Assembly (NCBI GenBank): GCA_947034885.2
Contig: OX344752.2
Span: 16,306,001 to 16,370,000, forward strand
Reading direction: 5' to 3'
Source of the DNA: Thuidium tamariscinum
Lineage: Eukaryota; Streptophyta; Bryopsida; Hypnales; Thuidiaceae
Length of the DNA stretch: 64,000 nucleotides
A program made the translations under genes and the position numbers. Position 1 is the first letter of the stretch, and every line of letters begins with the position of its first letter. The notes beneath the pieces are model-generated. The model had not been told where the DNA came from. It searched no databases and saw only the letters and a list, made by a program, of their open reading frames with translations. Shown here piece by piece: positions 1-12,338 of the stretch.

Positions 1-3000
1 CAAATACATCTTTACCCTGATGTTCATCACACAAATCACAACATCAAAATCCTCGTCTAGCCTGAAACAGATGTAATCTAATTCATCAAAAGCAACACGG
101 TTCAACAAGCATCCACAGTAAAAATATACTGTGTGTTCCATATATTATACACACGAAACCCACGAGAAGTTCAAGATATTGAAGAACAGACAAATAGAAT
201 CCGTGAATGAAGTAGGAAGCTCCGAGAATACCTGGATAAATCTAAAAAGCACTAGCACTTTATCAAGAATGCCTTCTAGCTCCTCTTCTGAAGTTCCCTT
301 ATTGCCAGCACGCAGCTTGCCATCAATGAATTTCGCGATAAGCTCGGCAGGTCGGTTCTGAATACCATCACACCAGTCATCAGACAAAGCCGGATAGGTA
401 ACCAATGCATATCAAATAACCAACATTAAAGCCCAGATGATTCATGAATCATACCCTGCACTTGAAAATGAAGACATCAACGTATTTGGATATACCCAAC
501 TTACATCCCTGAACAGACTGCCCTGATACGAAAACTGAAAATAAGCAATCAGACTATCAGGTAGCAAAAACTGCAAGTGGAATTTTCCTCTGAAACTCCT
601 ACAGAATTCCGCCTCTACAGAATTCATATTACCTGGCGCAGATTGATCAAATGCTCGAATGCATCCTTCAAAGTATTCGAAAAGGTTTCATTCCTAGAGA
701 AGCTCTCTTCCCAAATGGCATCAAGACGCGCCTTCAAATCTAACAGCCAGGGCACCATGTCCTTGTCCTTTTCTTCATCCATTACAGTACTGTTCCCTGT
801 TGCTTTGATGTAAGTGCTCAAAGCCAGTTTCAGGGACTCGAGAGCATTTACGCGAGCAAAAAGCACATACATCCGTTGAAGATCTGCCACACGATTAGCA
901 TCCATGAGCATGCCGAATCCCTGCAACCACCAGCACACCACATACAGTGAACATCCATCCAGAATAGGACCCATTTGCACTGCAAGATCTGAAAGAAAGA
1001 GATGAAAAGGAACCACCGAACGTGTCTCGACTAGTAAAATAGCAAACATTCCCTATATGATGACCGTACCCCATATGCAGCAAACAACCTAGTCCAGATT
1101 TCACTCAAGAATAGATAGCAATGCATGTAGTTATAGAAACTCGTAAACATCCCTACTCAGCAGGTGATGTTCAATGTCATATTACTTCACCTTCTCCAGA
1201 ATTGCAGCCGTATGGCGGCTAAGAAGCTGTTTCTCGGCAGTAGCCACCAAGGGTTTTCGTGTGCTTCCATCCAGGTAGAGCAAGCATCGCTCATTCTCTT
1301 CATGAAGCCGAGCCTGGACAATGAAAATGGAGGGCTCAGCAGATGCACTTGTGCTGCACACATCTCAAACTAAACTACCTGCTCATCTTCCATTTCATAT
1401 TCATTGTCATCTCAACAAATAATGCACTCACCTCAACATGCTTAAGGTAATCGGGTACATCTGTTTGCTGCATAAAGCGTGTCCCCTCAGCTGCATAGAA
1501 GTCAGCAGTGCAATCTAGGAACTGCCTCTCGAAACTCTCAGAATATATACCAAGAGCACTAAACATGCGTAGCAAATGTTTCAGTAAACTCCGATCCACA
1601 GTCTCTCCCATTCTGCATGCAGGGATACACCGGCATAAATGAACACTCCAAAATCTTTTCCACAGCAAAAAGCAAATGACTTTTCAGAAATTATCCTGAT
1701 AAATCACAAGTATTTACCAGAGAACACACTTTAAAGTCACTACAATCAAGCTACTGGCCACGCCTGGCTTCTAATACTACAAATAACAACAATCACATCA
1801 AAGACTATCACAGAATCTCACCTCTCCTTCTCGATTAGCCTGAGAAGACCAGAGACAGTCTTAGACTCGACTTCTGGACAAGCTGAAAGGTGCTTGCGGA
1901 AAAGCTGCAAACCCATATCCCATAAAGAGCGAACACCCGAGTTTTGAATAACATAGGTACGATCCAGATAGAGTGCAATGCTACGGATAACAAGCATTTG
2001 GTCGCAATGGTCTTGCCAGCAAGTTTCCACATGAGACAGAAACACCACAGCGTCAGGACTGCGCCCCAAAAGATCTTTCAGCTTGGCTGAGATGTGACTT
2101 TCACATTCCTGCTGCAATCTTCTGTACAAATTCCCTGCCATCTTGTGAAGGCAAAGATCCTCCACAGCCCGATACAGCTCTTCCAAACTGCAATTCACTG
2201 GCTGCTTTAGGTGAATAGCAGTTACAGCTTCCTTGATCTTGGCCCACGTCAGCTCCTCAAAATTAGTAGGTAGCTTTGGTTTATCTGCATAAGACACAGG
2301 ACACACATCAGAAACTCCACCTGATACCGTATACTCTGGGCAACTACCAAGGAGAGCAATATTCCGTGGGTAGAATATGTAACCTCTAACAAAACAAATA
2401 GAGGTAGACCAGCATAATTGACAAATTACTATTTAAACATGAACAATAGCACTGGCCAAAGGCTGGCAACAACAGATTTAGCCCAAAGCGGCACCATTCG
2501 CCCGCTGTGAAAAAGTAAAGAAATGTAGAACCTAGCTGCGTAGACGAAAGGAATTGGGCAACAGGTGTATTAACAATCAAGACCAAAAACTTGACGCTCA
2601 CTAACCCTAAATCATGAAAAAACACCTTCAGTTTGCTGCTACAGAATTTCTGGAGAGAGGAAACATCCCCAATGAAGCCCTTCAGGCAGAATGCGATCCA
2701 TCCCCCAGGGAAGAGCATAATAATTCACCGATCGTGATCATAAACCCAATCAGCATAGGACAAGAAACGCACAACATTCCTAAATTTAAAGATCGCACAA
2801 CCACCTCATAATCACTTGGAATAGCTCGTTCGCAATCGACAACCCTAAGAACACTTTTCCTGATTGAAGGGAACCGTAATTAATATCAATTAAGCTCATT
2901 TCACGAAGAAGCATTATGCATAAGATAACAGACTATTAAATTATCCAGCTAACTTCATCAGCAATCGTCATGAAGAATTCAGCCCCTAAAGACCACTGCA

Positions 3001-3407
3001 GGGGAGGAGGGGAGATGCTCCAAAACTCAAGCAACAAAAAGTGACAGCTCCTAAGCCAAAGTACCTTTAAAAGGCTTGATCACCAATTTCTTCACAGGCT
3101 GCGGTGGCGTGGCTTTCTTTCGAGATAAGTTCGCAGTCGTCCCAATTCCAGGACTGTGACTCAACGTCACAGCGGACGCCGGCCCCGCAGGATACGAGCC
3201 GGTTGACGCCAGATGATCCTCCACCCCGTCCACAAACATCATGTCGGCGTTGTTCTCCTCCACAGCCATCCCTACCTTCCCATTCTTCTCAAACTGGTCA
3301 AGTATCGATTGACCCTTCGGTTTCTTCGTAGCTGATATCATGTTCGGTGATAAGCCCCCGCTGCCTCCTCCACTGCTGCTGCTGCTCAACCTCTTTTTCT
3401 GCGACAT
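1..3407 (-). CDS. CUL4: Cullin-4 (CRL4 E3 ubiquitin ligase scaffold), N-terminal part, cut by window edge
   Basis: Exons read on the minus strand: 3407-3065, 2284-1822, 1612-1432, 1313-1191, 920-633, 357-232 and 16-1, all with GT-AG introns and consistent phase, giving about 513 residues before the window ends. The start is the ATG at 3407-3405 (MSQKKRL); the frame is open further upstream but without another ATG. A Ser/Gly-rich disordered head is followed by the CUL4 signature [19 protein letters not shown] and then the cullin helical repeats ([102 protein letters not shown]). In the family the N-terminal repeats bind the DDB1 adaptor, while the C-terminal domain, not in this window, binds RBX1 and carries the neddylated lysine. 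The signature before the repeats separates CUL4 from CUL1 and CUL3. Identity is very secure; the exact initiator is slightly less so. Confidence 0.96.
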
Positions 3408-3524
3408 CAAATTCTCCACTCCAGTACCTCTCCTGCGTGCCCCCAAGCCTAAGGGCCCCGTCCAACGCCTCCTCGCATCGCCTCTCCCACAAATCCGTCC
3501 ACTCCTCCCAATGTCCACCACACC

Positions 3525-3580
3525 AAACCCTAATTCCCTCAAACCACGACTTCCAAGTCCTCACCTACACCAAACCCTAA
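3525..3580 (+). promoter_or_regulatory. Two telo-box motifs upstream of CUL4
   Basis: AAACCCTAA occurs at 3525-3533 and 3572-3580, 118 and 165 bases upstream of the CUL4 ATG, inside a GC-rich block. Telo-boxes are common near transcription starts of plant housekeeping genes. That these act on CUL4 is inferred from position. Confidence 0.5.
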
Positions 3581-3625
3581 TTCCACGCAAACCCGACACT
3601 ACCAACTCCTCACCAACACGAAACC

Positions 3626-4034
3626 ATGACCTTCTCATGCTCTACCGACTCTTGCAAAGTCACGAATTCCACTCTCCGCAAACTCTACAAAGCGATTACA
3701 AAACCTGGCCTCGCCTGAAAACCTTACCACTAAGTTACGGCAAATGCTCGAAACGAACCTCCGCGAGCGCCATGTGCACTACCGAACCAAAAAACAAGAA
3801 CCAAGCGCCAGGCGCCCAAGCGCAAAGCCTGCGAGCAGCAACAACAACGGCGACGGAAATGGCGATGGCGAAGGCGAGAAATCGTTCGCAGCCAAGGCTC
3901 AGTCAGAGCATTTGCCTTCAGAAGACGAGGCGCCTGCCTTCAGACCATGAAATTAGTGGGTTCCGTTCCAAGGCCATCAATGGGCAGGGGCCCAGAAACA
4001 TTCATGACTGGTGGCAAATGGTAAGTGATGAGAG
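3626..4034 (+). other. GC-rich coding-like block, head-to-head with CUL4; possible broken small gene
   Basis: Starting at the ATG at 3626, one frame reads MTFSCSTDSCKVTNSTLRKL and on to a TGA near 3716. One extra base shifts the reading to an open frame continuing ENLTTKLRQMLETNLRERHV and on to a stop near 3950. A third stretch, in the first frame again, ends MGRGPETFMTGGKW and TAA at about 4034. The block is much GC-richer than the spacer that follows. I recognise no family. It may be a decayed or mis-sequenced small gene, a noncoding exon, or simply the CpG-rich promoter shared with CUL4. A different 238-residue frame spans 3340-4056 but runs antisense through CUL4 exon 1 and looks spurious. 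Confidence 0.25.
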
Positions 4035-4060
4035 AGGGTCCCAACTCCCAACATGATTCC

Positions 4061-6850
4061 AAAGGAAAAATTCGATGTGAGGTCGAATAACTAAAAACTA
4101 AGCTCATTTGGGGTGTTTTGAGAAATATGGACCTAGTATAAACTTAAATTAAATTATGTTTTTTTGGGGGGTTTTGGGTTTTTTTGAAACACATGGACAA
4201 TTTCCATTGATTTAAGTTTTTTTCAGTTTTGGGTTTGGGAGTATTCATATAACTTTTTGAACAGAGCACGGTTCATTATCTTGCACAATTTTACCCTCCA
4301 ACTTATACCGTAAGGGCTGGGGTAAACCAACCCCCTCCTCACTCATCTCCAGTTTCACCCCCCGGGAAAAACACGTGACCTTTCTTTTTGCCATGCATGA
4401 TAAAATTTGGAAATTTGGAATTCATAAAATGGTCCCAAATCATGTTCCTTCTCTTGTGTCTTGACAAGGACGTTCTAGTGGGTAACTCCAATTAAAAATT
4501 TTAGTTGTCAAGGATGTTGTGTTGTGTCATGTCAGTCTTCGTTGCGACCCTTGAAAGTTGCATATTATCAAAACAAAAGAAAAATGGTTCCAAATTAGTT
4601 AGGAATGATGTAGAAAATAGATATAGCAAGTACAAAATAGGGGGCTCTTTTATAATAGGACTTTGGAAGGCCAAGCCAAGGGAATGGTTCATCCTAGTCA
4701 AAACTATAAGGTGGATACACCTAAAATTACACCCCAACCTAAAACCACCATCCTTATTCTTTGTACACCTCCTAAATCAATGTGTACATATTTTGAAGAA
4801 ATAATTTTAGAACATCTACCAAAACAAATTTTATCCTTCACAACTTTTGTAGACAATATCCAAATGTTGAATTCTTTGGTGTATTAGGAACATCTTCTCA
4901 TTTGCCAACAAGAAAATATGAAAGTTTAACTATTCAATTAACAATAAGTATACATAGTAGCAAAATGTATTGGTTTAAAGGCTACCAACTTTATAAGTTT
5001 TTTTTTGTTCCTTCCAACATCTCACTACTAGTATTCTCTATTCTTCTAGGCATTTCATATTTTTCATATTTTTCAATATACCATTTTTTCAATTATTTCA
5101 TGGGCACTATGCACATCTATATATGGTGTCTTTTAAATATTTGAACTTTCAATTGTTTTAAAAGGGAATCAATGAGTTACATATGTATATGTATATATAT
5201 AAATATGTATGGGTTTTTTCTCACATATGTAAGTATGTAGTTATTTAAGAGGGAAATTGAATCAATAATTTTCCAAAAATTAGGCATCTTTTTAATTATA
5301 TTTTGTGACCAAGGTGTTTAGAAACTATATTACAATTATATATGTATAATAAAAATATTCCTTAAAACAAGAATTCATTATTTCTACTACATAATAAAAA
5401 GTTCATATTAGATGAAGGATATTTTCCTTTAATTCTAGGAAATTAATGTTTTTAAAATTGATTAAAATTCTAAGATTTAAGTCCAACACAACACTATAAT
5501 CATCAAATTCAAAAATAATCTTAGTGCAATCGTAGTTTTTGAAATATTCTATGAATGATATTTTATGTCAAAAAAGAATATAAAACTTTTCCTCTTTATA
5601 TTTTAAACCTACACATTTTCAAGGTTTATAGAATTAATCCCTTTTGATAAATGAATAGAATATGTAACAAGATAATTAGATAAATCCCTTAAGAATACAT
5701 AATCTAATTTCAATTTTTGAGATTATTGATGAAGTAGAAAGTACTTTTATAAATAAGGCTATCCTAAAGATGATCATGAATTCTATCTTTTTTGTTTTTG
5801 AATTTTTCTCACAATTTATTCAGGATAACTAAACTTTAGTTGATTTTACAATTTACATCACTCACTTATTTGCCCAATTTCTAATTCATTTGAAAAATTG
5901 GAAAAGTTTAATTATTTTTTGAAATTTCAACTAGTTTGTAAGATTTCAATTAATTTTTAATGGAAATTTTGAATTTGAATAATATTTCAATTTAAAATAT
6001 TATTTTTCTATGCCAAACATATATTCGATAAAAATTTGGCCTAATGTTTTTCAAATATTTGTTATAAATATAATAAATATTACACATTCAGTAATTTGAC
6101 TTTTCATTAGTTTTTGTATAAAAAAACAATATTTAAAATGATAATTTTTTTCATATCTTAAAAGTGATATATTTTACTAATGACTAATGAAGGATAAATG
6201 TAGGTTTATAATAGTAATATGATTGACTATAGTTGACATATTTAGAGTTAAAAAAAATTGGAGTTTTTTTATATAGTGATATCTTTTACAACTTATTTAT
6301 ATTTAATCTATGAACTTTAAGAAAATATTTTAAAAATTGTTTGAATGTTTTTAGTATGATACACACATATACACACATATACACACATATACACACACAT
6401 ATACACATTATTATTTTGTTATAATTTGTTATGTTATAAAAATTATAACAATCACATTTTTTTGTAAAACAAATTGATTTCTTATGTTGATAGAAAATAT
6501 ATACTCATGTAAAAAAATATAAATTCAAAACTTTTATATAGTTGAAATAACAAACTAATAATGTGTGAATATGTAGCCACAAAATTGGTTAGCTGGGTGA
6601 ACCACACTGAATTAAGATTAGTAGGAAGTCTTGTATTTAGTACTCTATAAAATCATTTGTAAAATCTATAAAAGTCTTAGATATCAAATAATAGTTTTAT
6701 CTCAGAAGCTTTCTAGAATGCATAATTATTACGCATGCTGATAAAAAGCTTTGTGGACAATGTTTTCTAAAGAGAATTTCTAAGTGATCCACAACAAAAA
6801 GTTCAAACCAAAACAACTTGGTAAGGGTTGAAGGGTTAATAAAGACCAGC
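4061..6850. other. AT-rich spacer, no gene seen
   Basis: This stretch between CUL4 and the bromodomain gene is dominated by A/T runs and has stops in every frame. The longest frames (4505-4887) are under 100 codons and match nothing I know. A short ATACACAC microsatellite lies at 6360-6408. I see no terminal repeats or coding remnants that I can name. Confidence 0.6.
6360..6408. repeat. Microsatellite, ATACACAC-type units
   Basis: Four to five near-perfect tandem copies of a 10-base unit, ACACACATAT, with the last copy slightly extended. Simple sequence repeat; no function indicated. Confidence 0.85.
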
Positions 6851-7430
6851 CTAAAAGTTAAAAGTTAGGGTTTCGCTAACTTCGCTTCCGAAAGAAGGGA
6901 CCCAATTCCCTGTACAGTACGTCACCGCTTTTGCCGCTCATCGTTTTCTTCGCAATGAAATTTTGATCGATTTGCCACTTGGAAAACTTGAATATTTCTC
7001 TCCATTTCGCGTTGCTGAAAGAATCATAAAATTCTGCTCTCGGCGGTCTTAAGGTCTGATAAGGAGCTTTTATGGATTCTAATCGTGCGCCTGGTTCTCT
7101 GGCACTTCGGAGTTCGACTTGGCATTTCCGTGGGCTATTTCAAATACGTGCTGGCTGAGGTTTCAGGGCGAAGTTTGGAGGTTGGATTTCGAGAGAGAAG
7201 AGTTGGTGAAGTGTGGGGGAGGTGACTGTTTTGGTGTTGGTGATAATTCGGCAGAGGTATTTTGGGTTTGTTGACCGGAATTAGGGTTGGTGCGATTTGG
7301 AAAGAATTTGAATAAAATCAGTGTTAATCAGTGCCGGGCCTGGAATGTGAAGCAATCAAAATTGGAGTCTCTGCCGTATATATGGGAGGGGGATAATTTG
7401 GCCATGGTGTAGAGAGTCGGTTTAGAAATC
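6851..7430 (+). promoter_or_regulatory. Probable promoter/5' leader of the bromodomain gene, with telo-box
   Basis: GC content rises sharply from about 6865, where TTAGGGTTT (6865-6873, a reverse telo-box) occurs, and stays raised up to the ATG at 7431. This looks like promoter plus 5' untranslated leader. The transcription start cannot be placed from sequence alone. Confidence 0.45.
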
Positions 7431-10400
7431 ATGGAGGGTAGACGGTCTAGGACGAAGCCATCTGAGGTTGGGAATGTAAAGACACCTGCAACGCCCAAAC
7501 GGGCTGCAATGTTACATCCTCCAGGAAAATCCTCCGCGAAAGCGGAATCCGTCAAAACCGTCGAAGACGATCGATTTGTGCCCACTGTTGGAGGCGAGAA
7601 CAAGAGGAAGAGGGCACCTCGGGGTCCAGCAGGTCGAAATGTTAAAGCGAAGGTCGAAAGTGGTAATGAGGACGAGGCAAAAGTTGATTCTGTGCCCGAA
7701 GAGGTCTCCGTTTCCAACAGTGGAGGAGTCCGAGAGTCGGTGGTTCCGTCAAAGGAGGAGGATAGAAGCGGAACTGAAAATGACGAAGCCGGTGTGAATT
7801 CCAATGAACAGGCCGAGAGGAGACGAGGCAGCTCTAGGCTACGAATCCGGCCATCTAAGTTTCGAGAAGGTGCGCCGATCAGCTCTTCCAAAGTGAAAGG
7901 AGAACTGAAGAGTAATGAAGACAGGATTGATCCAGGAACTAAAACAACCCCCCGCTCTGCGAATCCGAAAGACGACACGGTGCAGCTTGTGCCTTCTCAA
8001 GTCGATACTCGGGAACTGATTGCGAGAATTTTCTCGTCGAGGAAGGAAACCAAATCAAAGTCCACTCCTGGTAGAGAGAAAGAGCCATCAGTGAGCGCAC
8101 CTGTCGTCCCCAAGAGCCCAGATAGAGTTGGATTGAAGGCTGTATTGGTGGTGTGTTCTTAAACTAGTCTCATGTTTTTTATCAGTTATGAGTAGGTCGT
8201 TTGGGGATTGTCTTTAAGTTTGATCGAGACATGCGCTGTTCTCTACTGATATAAAATTGCCCCCATCTAAATTGTATTTTTCTTAATGCTTGGTCTTTGG
8301 GAGGTCAAGCACTTCGTGTTAACCAGCTGATCAGGCACTGGTTTTATGGCCATGAGTTATGTGGTCAATGCTTATCTGTGACAGCTCTAGGTCGCAGATT
8401 CCATGATAACTTAAATTTACTTAAATCTTATTGCTAATTGATGTGGGAAGATTAGCTCGTTTGTGCAACTTCTTGGCTCAAATTTGGGTACATGTTCTTT
8501 CATTGTTAATTCTGAAACTGAGTTTATCCTTCACGAGATTCGATTGGTTTTTGGTCTTTATTGGATTTGGGACCCGAGAAGACGCTTCTTTTGTGAACCC
8601 TGTCTGCATTTCATCAGATTTTGATTATTTCATCTCTATTATAGTTGCTTGATCATCTCATATGTTCTGTGCAGGCATTGAAACGAGTCATGAAGATGAA
8701 GGAAGCGGAGCCCTTCAATAAGCCTGTGGACCCTATCAAACTAGGCATTCCCGTGAGATTCCTCTTTCGTGACTGCTTAATGTGCACTATATGTTATCTC
8801 CATCTTGAGAGGGACCTCCTTGAATAAGATCAATGGGTCTTGTTATCATGGAGACCCTGATGAACTTCAAAATTTAGCCCAAACATTAGCTTGGTATGTG
8901 AAGTTGTAGTTAGCCTGAGTTTGAGCGTGAAGGGTATTTCTGTCTTTTAAGCCTCATTTGGTATTGAATGGTTTTATCATACAGGACTATTTGAAGATCG
9001 TGAAACGACCAATGGATCTTGGCACCATTCGTGACAGGTTGGAGAAAGGTGAAGTCTATAATACAGTGGACGATGTCTTTGAGGATGTTGCACTTGTGTG
9101 GAGCAATTGTCGTAAGTACAATGACGATGGCGATCCTATCATGGGGTTCCTTCAGAATTTGGAGTCCACGTTCAACAAACTTTGCCTGGCAGCGGGTTCC
9201 CCTTTTCATGCTACCAACACTGCTGAAGGTTAGTCCTTGATATAACTGCACCATGTCTCTACTCTTTCCTGACCTATTGAAAGACAGGCACGAACGAATT
9301 TGCCTTCATGTGTGCAAGTTGCAGCATACAATGCATCTCCAGGGCTTCTTTGGGACTAAATACATGTTTAACTTTTAGTAGCTGGAGAATCATGTTCTTC
9401 CTGGTAACTTACTTTGGCACCCCTTTCTGCTGAATTGGAATGGCACAGCCAACTTGGAGAAATCCAAAGGCGAGGAACTCCATCTGCAGAAAGATGATAA
9501 GGTTTCGAAGAAGAGAAAGGTGAAGGATGTCCAGCCTGATGCAGTGGTTTCGTTGAAGACCAAGATCAAGCGCAGTGGTAAATTTCTAGTTCGTCAAGTA
9601 CCAGAACTACAATTTCCTATGTCAACGTAGATAGCATCCCTTCTCTCATGCATATCGAGTTGTTCTAACCTTAGGCTGTTGGCATAATTTTGTGCTGTAG
9701 CTCCAGTCGATCAGGTGATGGCAGAGAGCAAAGCCCGGGAGCAACAGGGCAATGTTGACGGAATGAATCTTGGAGACCAAGGCAGAGACGTCAAAATTGC
9801 GGGAGCGAATTCAAGTGGGGTCGACAAGCAGGTTGAGACCCCACAAGCTGAACAGGGCTCTGAGGATGAAGAAGTTCGTGGGAACGATCAAGAGACACTG
9901 CAAGGTATGCAATTTTTAGGACATCAAAGAGGTTTTGCAGGTTAAATGCTTAATTGACGATCGTGCTTGTAGGATGTTCATAGCCTTGTTACCTTGGTCA
10001 CAGGTTGCTTGTGTGTATTTCTCCTTCAGGGTCAGTGGCAACACCTCCTGTGAAAGAAGGGGGATCAGCTCCAACAAGACACCACCGGAGATCTACAAGC
10101 TCACAACCTGTCAATTTGCCTGCTAAAGTGAAACGGCCAAACGGGTATCTCTTTCAGCTGCCCCAATTCCTGCACATGTGCTAGATCTAAAGTGTTTTAT
10201 GATTGGCAATAAGTTGAGGCGGTCTGTTGTATGTAGGAGTTCCTTCCTTCATACTGTTTGATATTGATCCTGAGATTCTCGTTCTTTTGGATGGTTATAG
10301 ACACAGCACCTTGACCCACAGACAAGGATGTCTTTGTGTTGTGTGCGTTGGTCGACGGAAAAGGGAAGCCAAATTACGCAAGAGTGGTGCTCACTTAAGG

Positions 10401-11400
10401 GCTAACAAATCTGCAAAGAAGGTTACTATTTCCTTACAGAGACGGGCTACTCCTCATTGTTTGCATCAAATCTCTTTCTAGCTACTTGTTTATTTATCAG
10501 CGGTGACCTTGCAAGCATGGCAGGGCTCTCCAATGGTATATCATATAGATAGATTAAATGATTTAATAATCCGATGCATGATATACTTACATCGTACCTT
10601 TTATTCTATTCTGAAGAAACCTGGAGGACCCAATTCTGGTGACACGGCAGTTGAGGAGGAAGAAGATCTTAACTTCGCAGAAGATGCCGAAGATGTCCTG
10701 TACGGGGACCCAGAGAATCTCCAGGTTTGTGCCTTGTGTCGCTTGGAGAGTAAAGATGTTATGTACCTGAAAGCTCTTTGGTGTCCTTTTTGCATTCTAT
10801 TTGTTGTATTCTTTACCCTCTTGGTACCATAATGTTTCACGCTTTGTTGTTCTACGCTTTGAGAGTCAAAGATTAATTTCCATGGGGTTTGCCTTGGATC
10901 TCAATAATTATTTCTGTTGAAGGTTGAAGTATCTTCACTTCTCTGTGCTGGAATTGAAAAGATCGACTCCACTATTGTAGTCGATTTTGTAAGAGTTCAT
11001 ATTTTATCGCTATTGTTCAAAAACTTAGGACATAATTCTTCTGTCTATTGATATATTTTGTTGCCTCCTTTGAAGCTTCTTAAATGATGTAATTCAGTTC
11101 TTATACACTTGAGGGCTAAGGTATTGATGTACAGTTGGGTTTTCTTCAATGGATATGCGAACAAGACTGGAAACTCATGGTAGGATACTTACGCATGTGC
11201 AGGGGTACACATCAGCGAATTTCCAACTTCCACTCCGAAAGTTGGACCCATATGTCGTGGAATTCAGCAGGATTCTGCTAGGCAGCAAGCCCGGTTCAAT
11301 CTGGAACCGTCCTCGCTCTCTTGGTTATGTATCGGTTCCCCACCCAGCAATTAGGGTCGGCATTGCTGATGCAATTTCGTCCCTGTCAAAGTCATACTGA
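7431..11400 (+). CDS. Plant bromodomain-containing protein (single bromodomain)
   Basis: Nine exons: 7431-8150 (donor could also follow 8141 or 8147, all phase 0), 8675-8752, 8985-9228, 9449-9577, 9701-9904, 10030-10144, 10301-10421, 10617-10724 and 11203-11400, about 638 residues. Residues 1-240 are charged and low-complexity, with basic patches (NKRKRAPRG, RRRGSSRLRIRPSKF). The bromodomain covers about 243-345: PFNKPVDPIKLGIP, DYLKIVKRPMDLGTI, then WSNCRKYNDDGDPI, whose YN asparagine (about 312) is the usual acetyl-lysine contact. A basic segment follows (KKRKVKDV, a likely nuclear localisation signal), then an acidic/Gln-rich linker, a short Cys motif CLCVVC with the basic run GRRKREAKLRKS, an acidic patch EEEEDLNFAEDAEDV, and a tail with LGSKPGSIWNRPRSLGY. 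No second bromodomain, PHD finger or obvious ET domain is seen. Expected role: nuclear reader of acetylated histones; partners unknown. Confidence 0.9.
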
Positions 11401-11988
11401 ACATTGTACACTAAGAGTCAATTCAAAGATTTATCTTATTGATTTAGACTTTCAATGAGTCCATGCATTATTCATTTTAGATTATATCAATTCAGTAAGA
11501 TTATTGTGCTGTATCGGCAAAGGTTGAGTATCAAATTCAGATCAATTCAGGAATTTTGTATACTCAGATTCAGTGTTTACTCCCTTAAAATAGAGGTTAT
11601 GTATGGTGACATGGTGGCAAGGACCATCAGCCTTTACGACATTTCTCTCGATTTGCGATTCATTTGCTAATTTTCTTTCTGTGGTGGGGTTTTTTCAAGT
11701 TTGAGGCACCAGTAACCGACCATTTAACCCCTTAGCAACGCCGGTGCTATTCTATGGCGTTTGGCCGACTTCACAGGGTCATATTAAGACCTTAACAGTA
11801 GTTTTTTCATTCACTTTTTTTTAATGACCTTTCATGTTGAATTGTGAAGAGTCTCCAATTGAGTTTTGAGTCTAACTAATGTTCATTTGCATGCATGTAG
11901 TTGAGAAGTATATGAAGAAAACAGATGATAAAATTTGCCAATGATATTCTTTGAGTTTGAGCTCAACTAATGAAATGAAGGTCCCCTA
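11401..11988 (+). other. 3' flank of bromodomain gene
   Basis: This stretch probably holds the 3' untranslated region and terminator of the upstream gene, grading into AT-rich spacer. No conserved reading frame or repeat was recognised. Confidence 0.4.
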
Positions 11989-12336
11989 AGGTAGAAGCAC
12001 CCATTATTTTCACTGTATCCATAGTTTGACATTAGAGTTTCCTACGAAGTGTCCCCACTAGTACCTTGAATTTTTAGTTGTGATTGGTGGGCTCTGATTA
12101 TTTTAGATTTTGGTGTGAGAATCCACGCAGATTTACTAGGATTGCAGATTTAGGTGCTCTACTAAGTCCTACTTTGAAAATTCACAGAAATTAGATGCCT
12201 TGTCCAAAAATTCTAATTTTTTTTTTGAAAATTCATGATTTTCAGTTGCCAATACTACAAAAATATTCTTTATAGGAAAAAGTGCATTCAACTATGCTGA
12301 AACTGCTAACTTTGGCTGTAATGGGTGCTTCTACCT
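11989..12336. mobile_element. Short TA-flanked TIR element (MITE), AGGTAG family, copy A
   Basis: A perfect 18-base terminal inverted repeat, AGGTAGAAGCACCCATTA, lies at 11989-12006 and, inverted, at 12319-12336. Both ends are bordered by TA (11987-11988 and 12337-12338), as expected of a Tc1/mariner-type target duplication. The 348-base element has no coding capacity. Two other elements in this window start with the same AGGTRG bases and also sit between TAs but have different interiors. Confidence 0.75.
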
Positions 12337-12338
12337 TA

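Noticed and set aside
3340..4056. 238-codon plus-strand frame across the CUL4 start
   Set aside because: It is antisense to CUL4 exon 1, low-complexity Pro/Leu/Ser-rich at its start because it mirrors the Ser/Gly head of CUL4, and continues through telo-box promoter sequence. No family resemblance.
6360..6408. Regular repeats that could suggest a CRISPR array
   Set aside because: Units are 10 bases in direct tandem with no spacers, in a plant nuclear sequence. It is a microsatellite.
7328..7978. 216-codon minus-strand frame
   Set aside because: Mirror image of exon 1 of the bromodomain gene, whose charged low-complexity composition leaves the opposite strand open.
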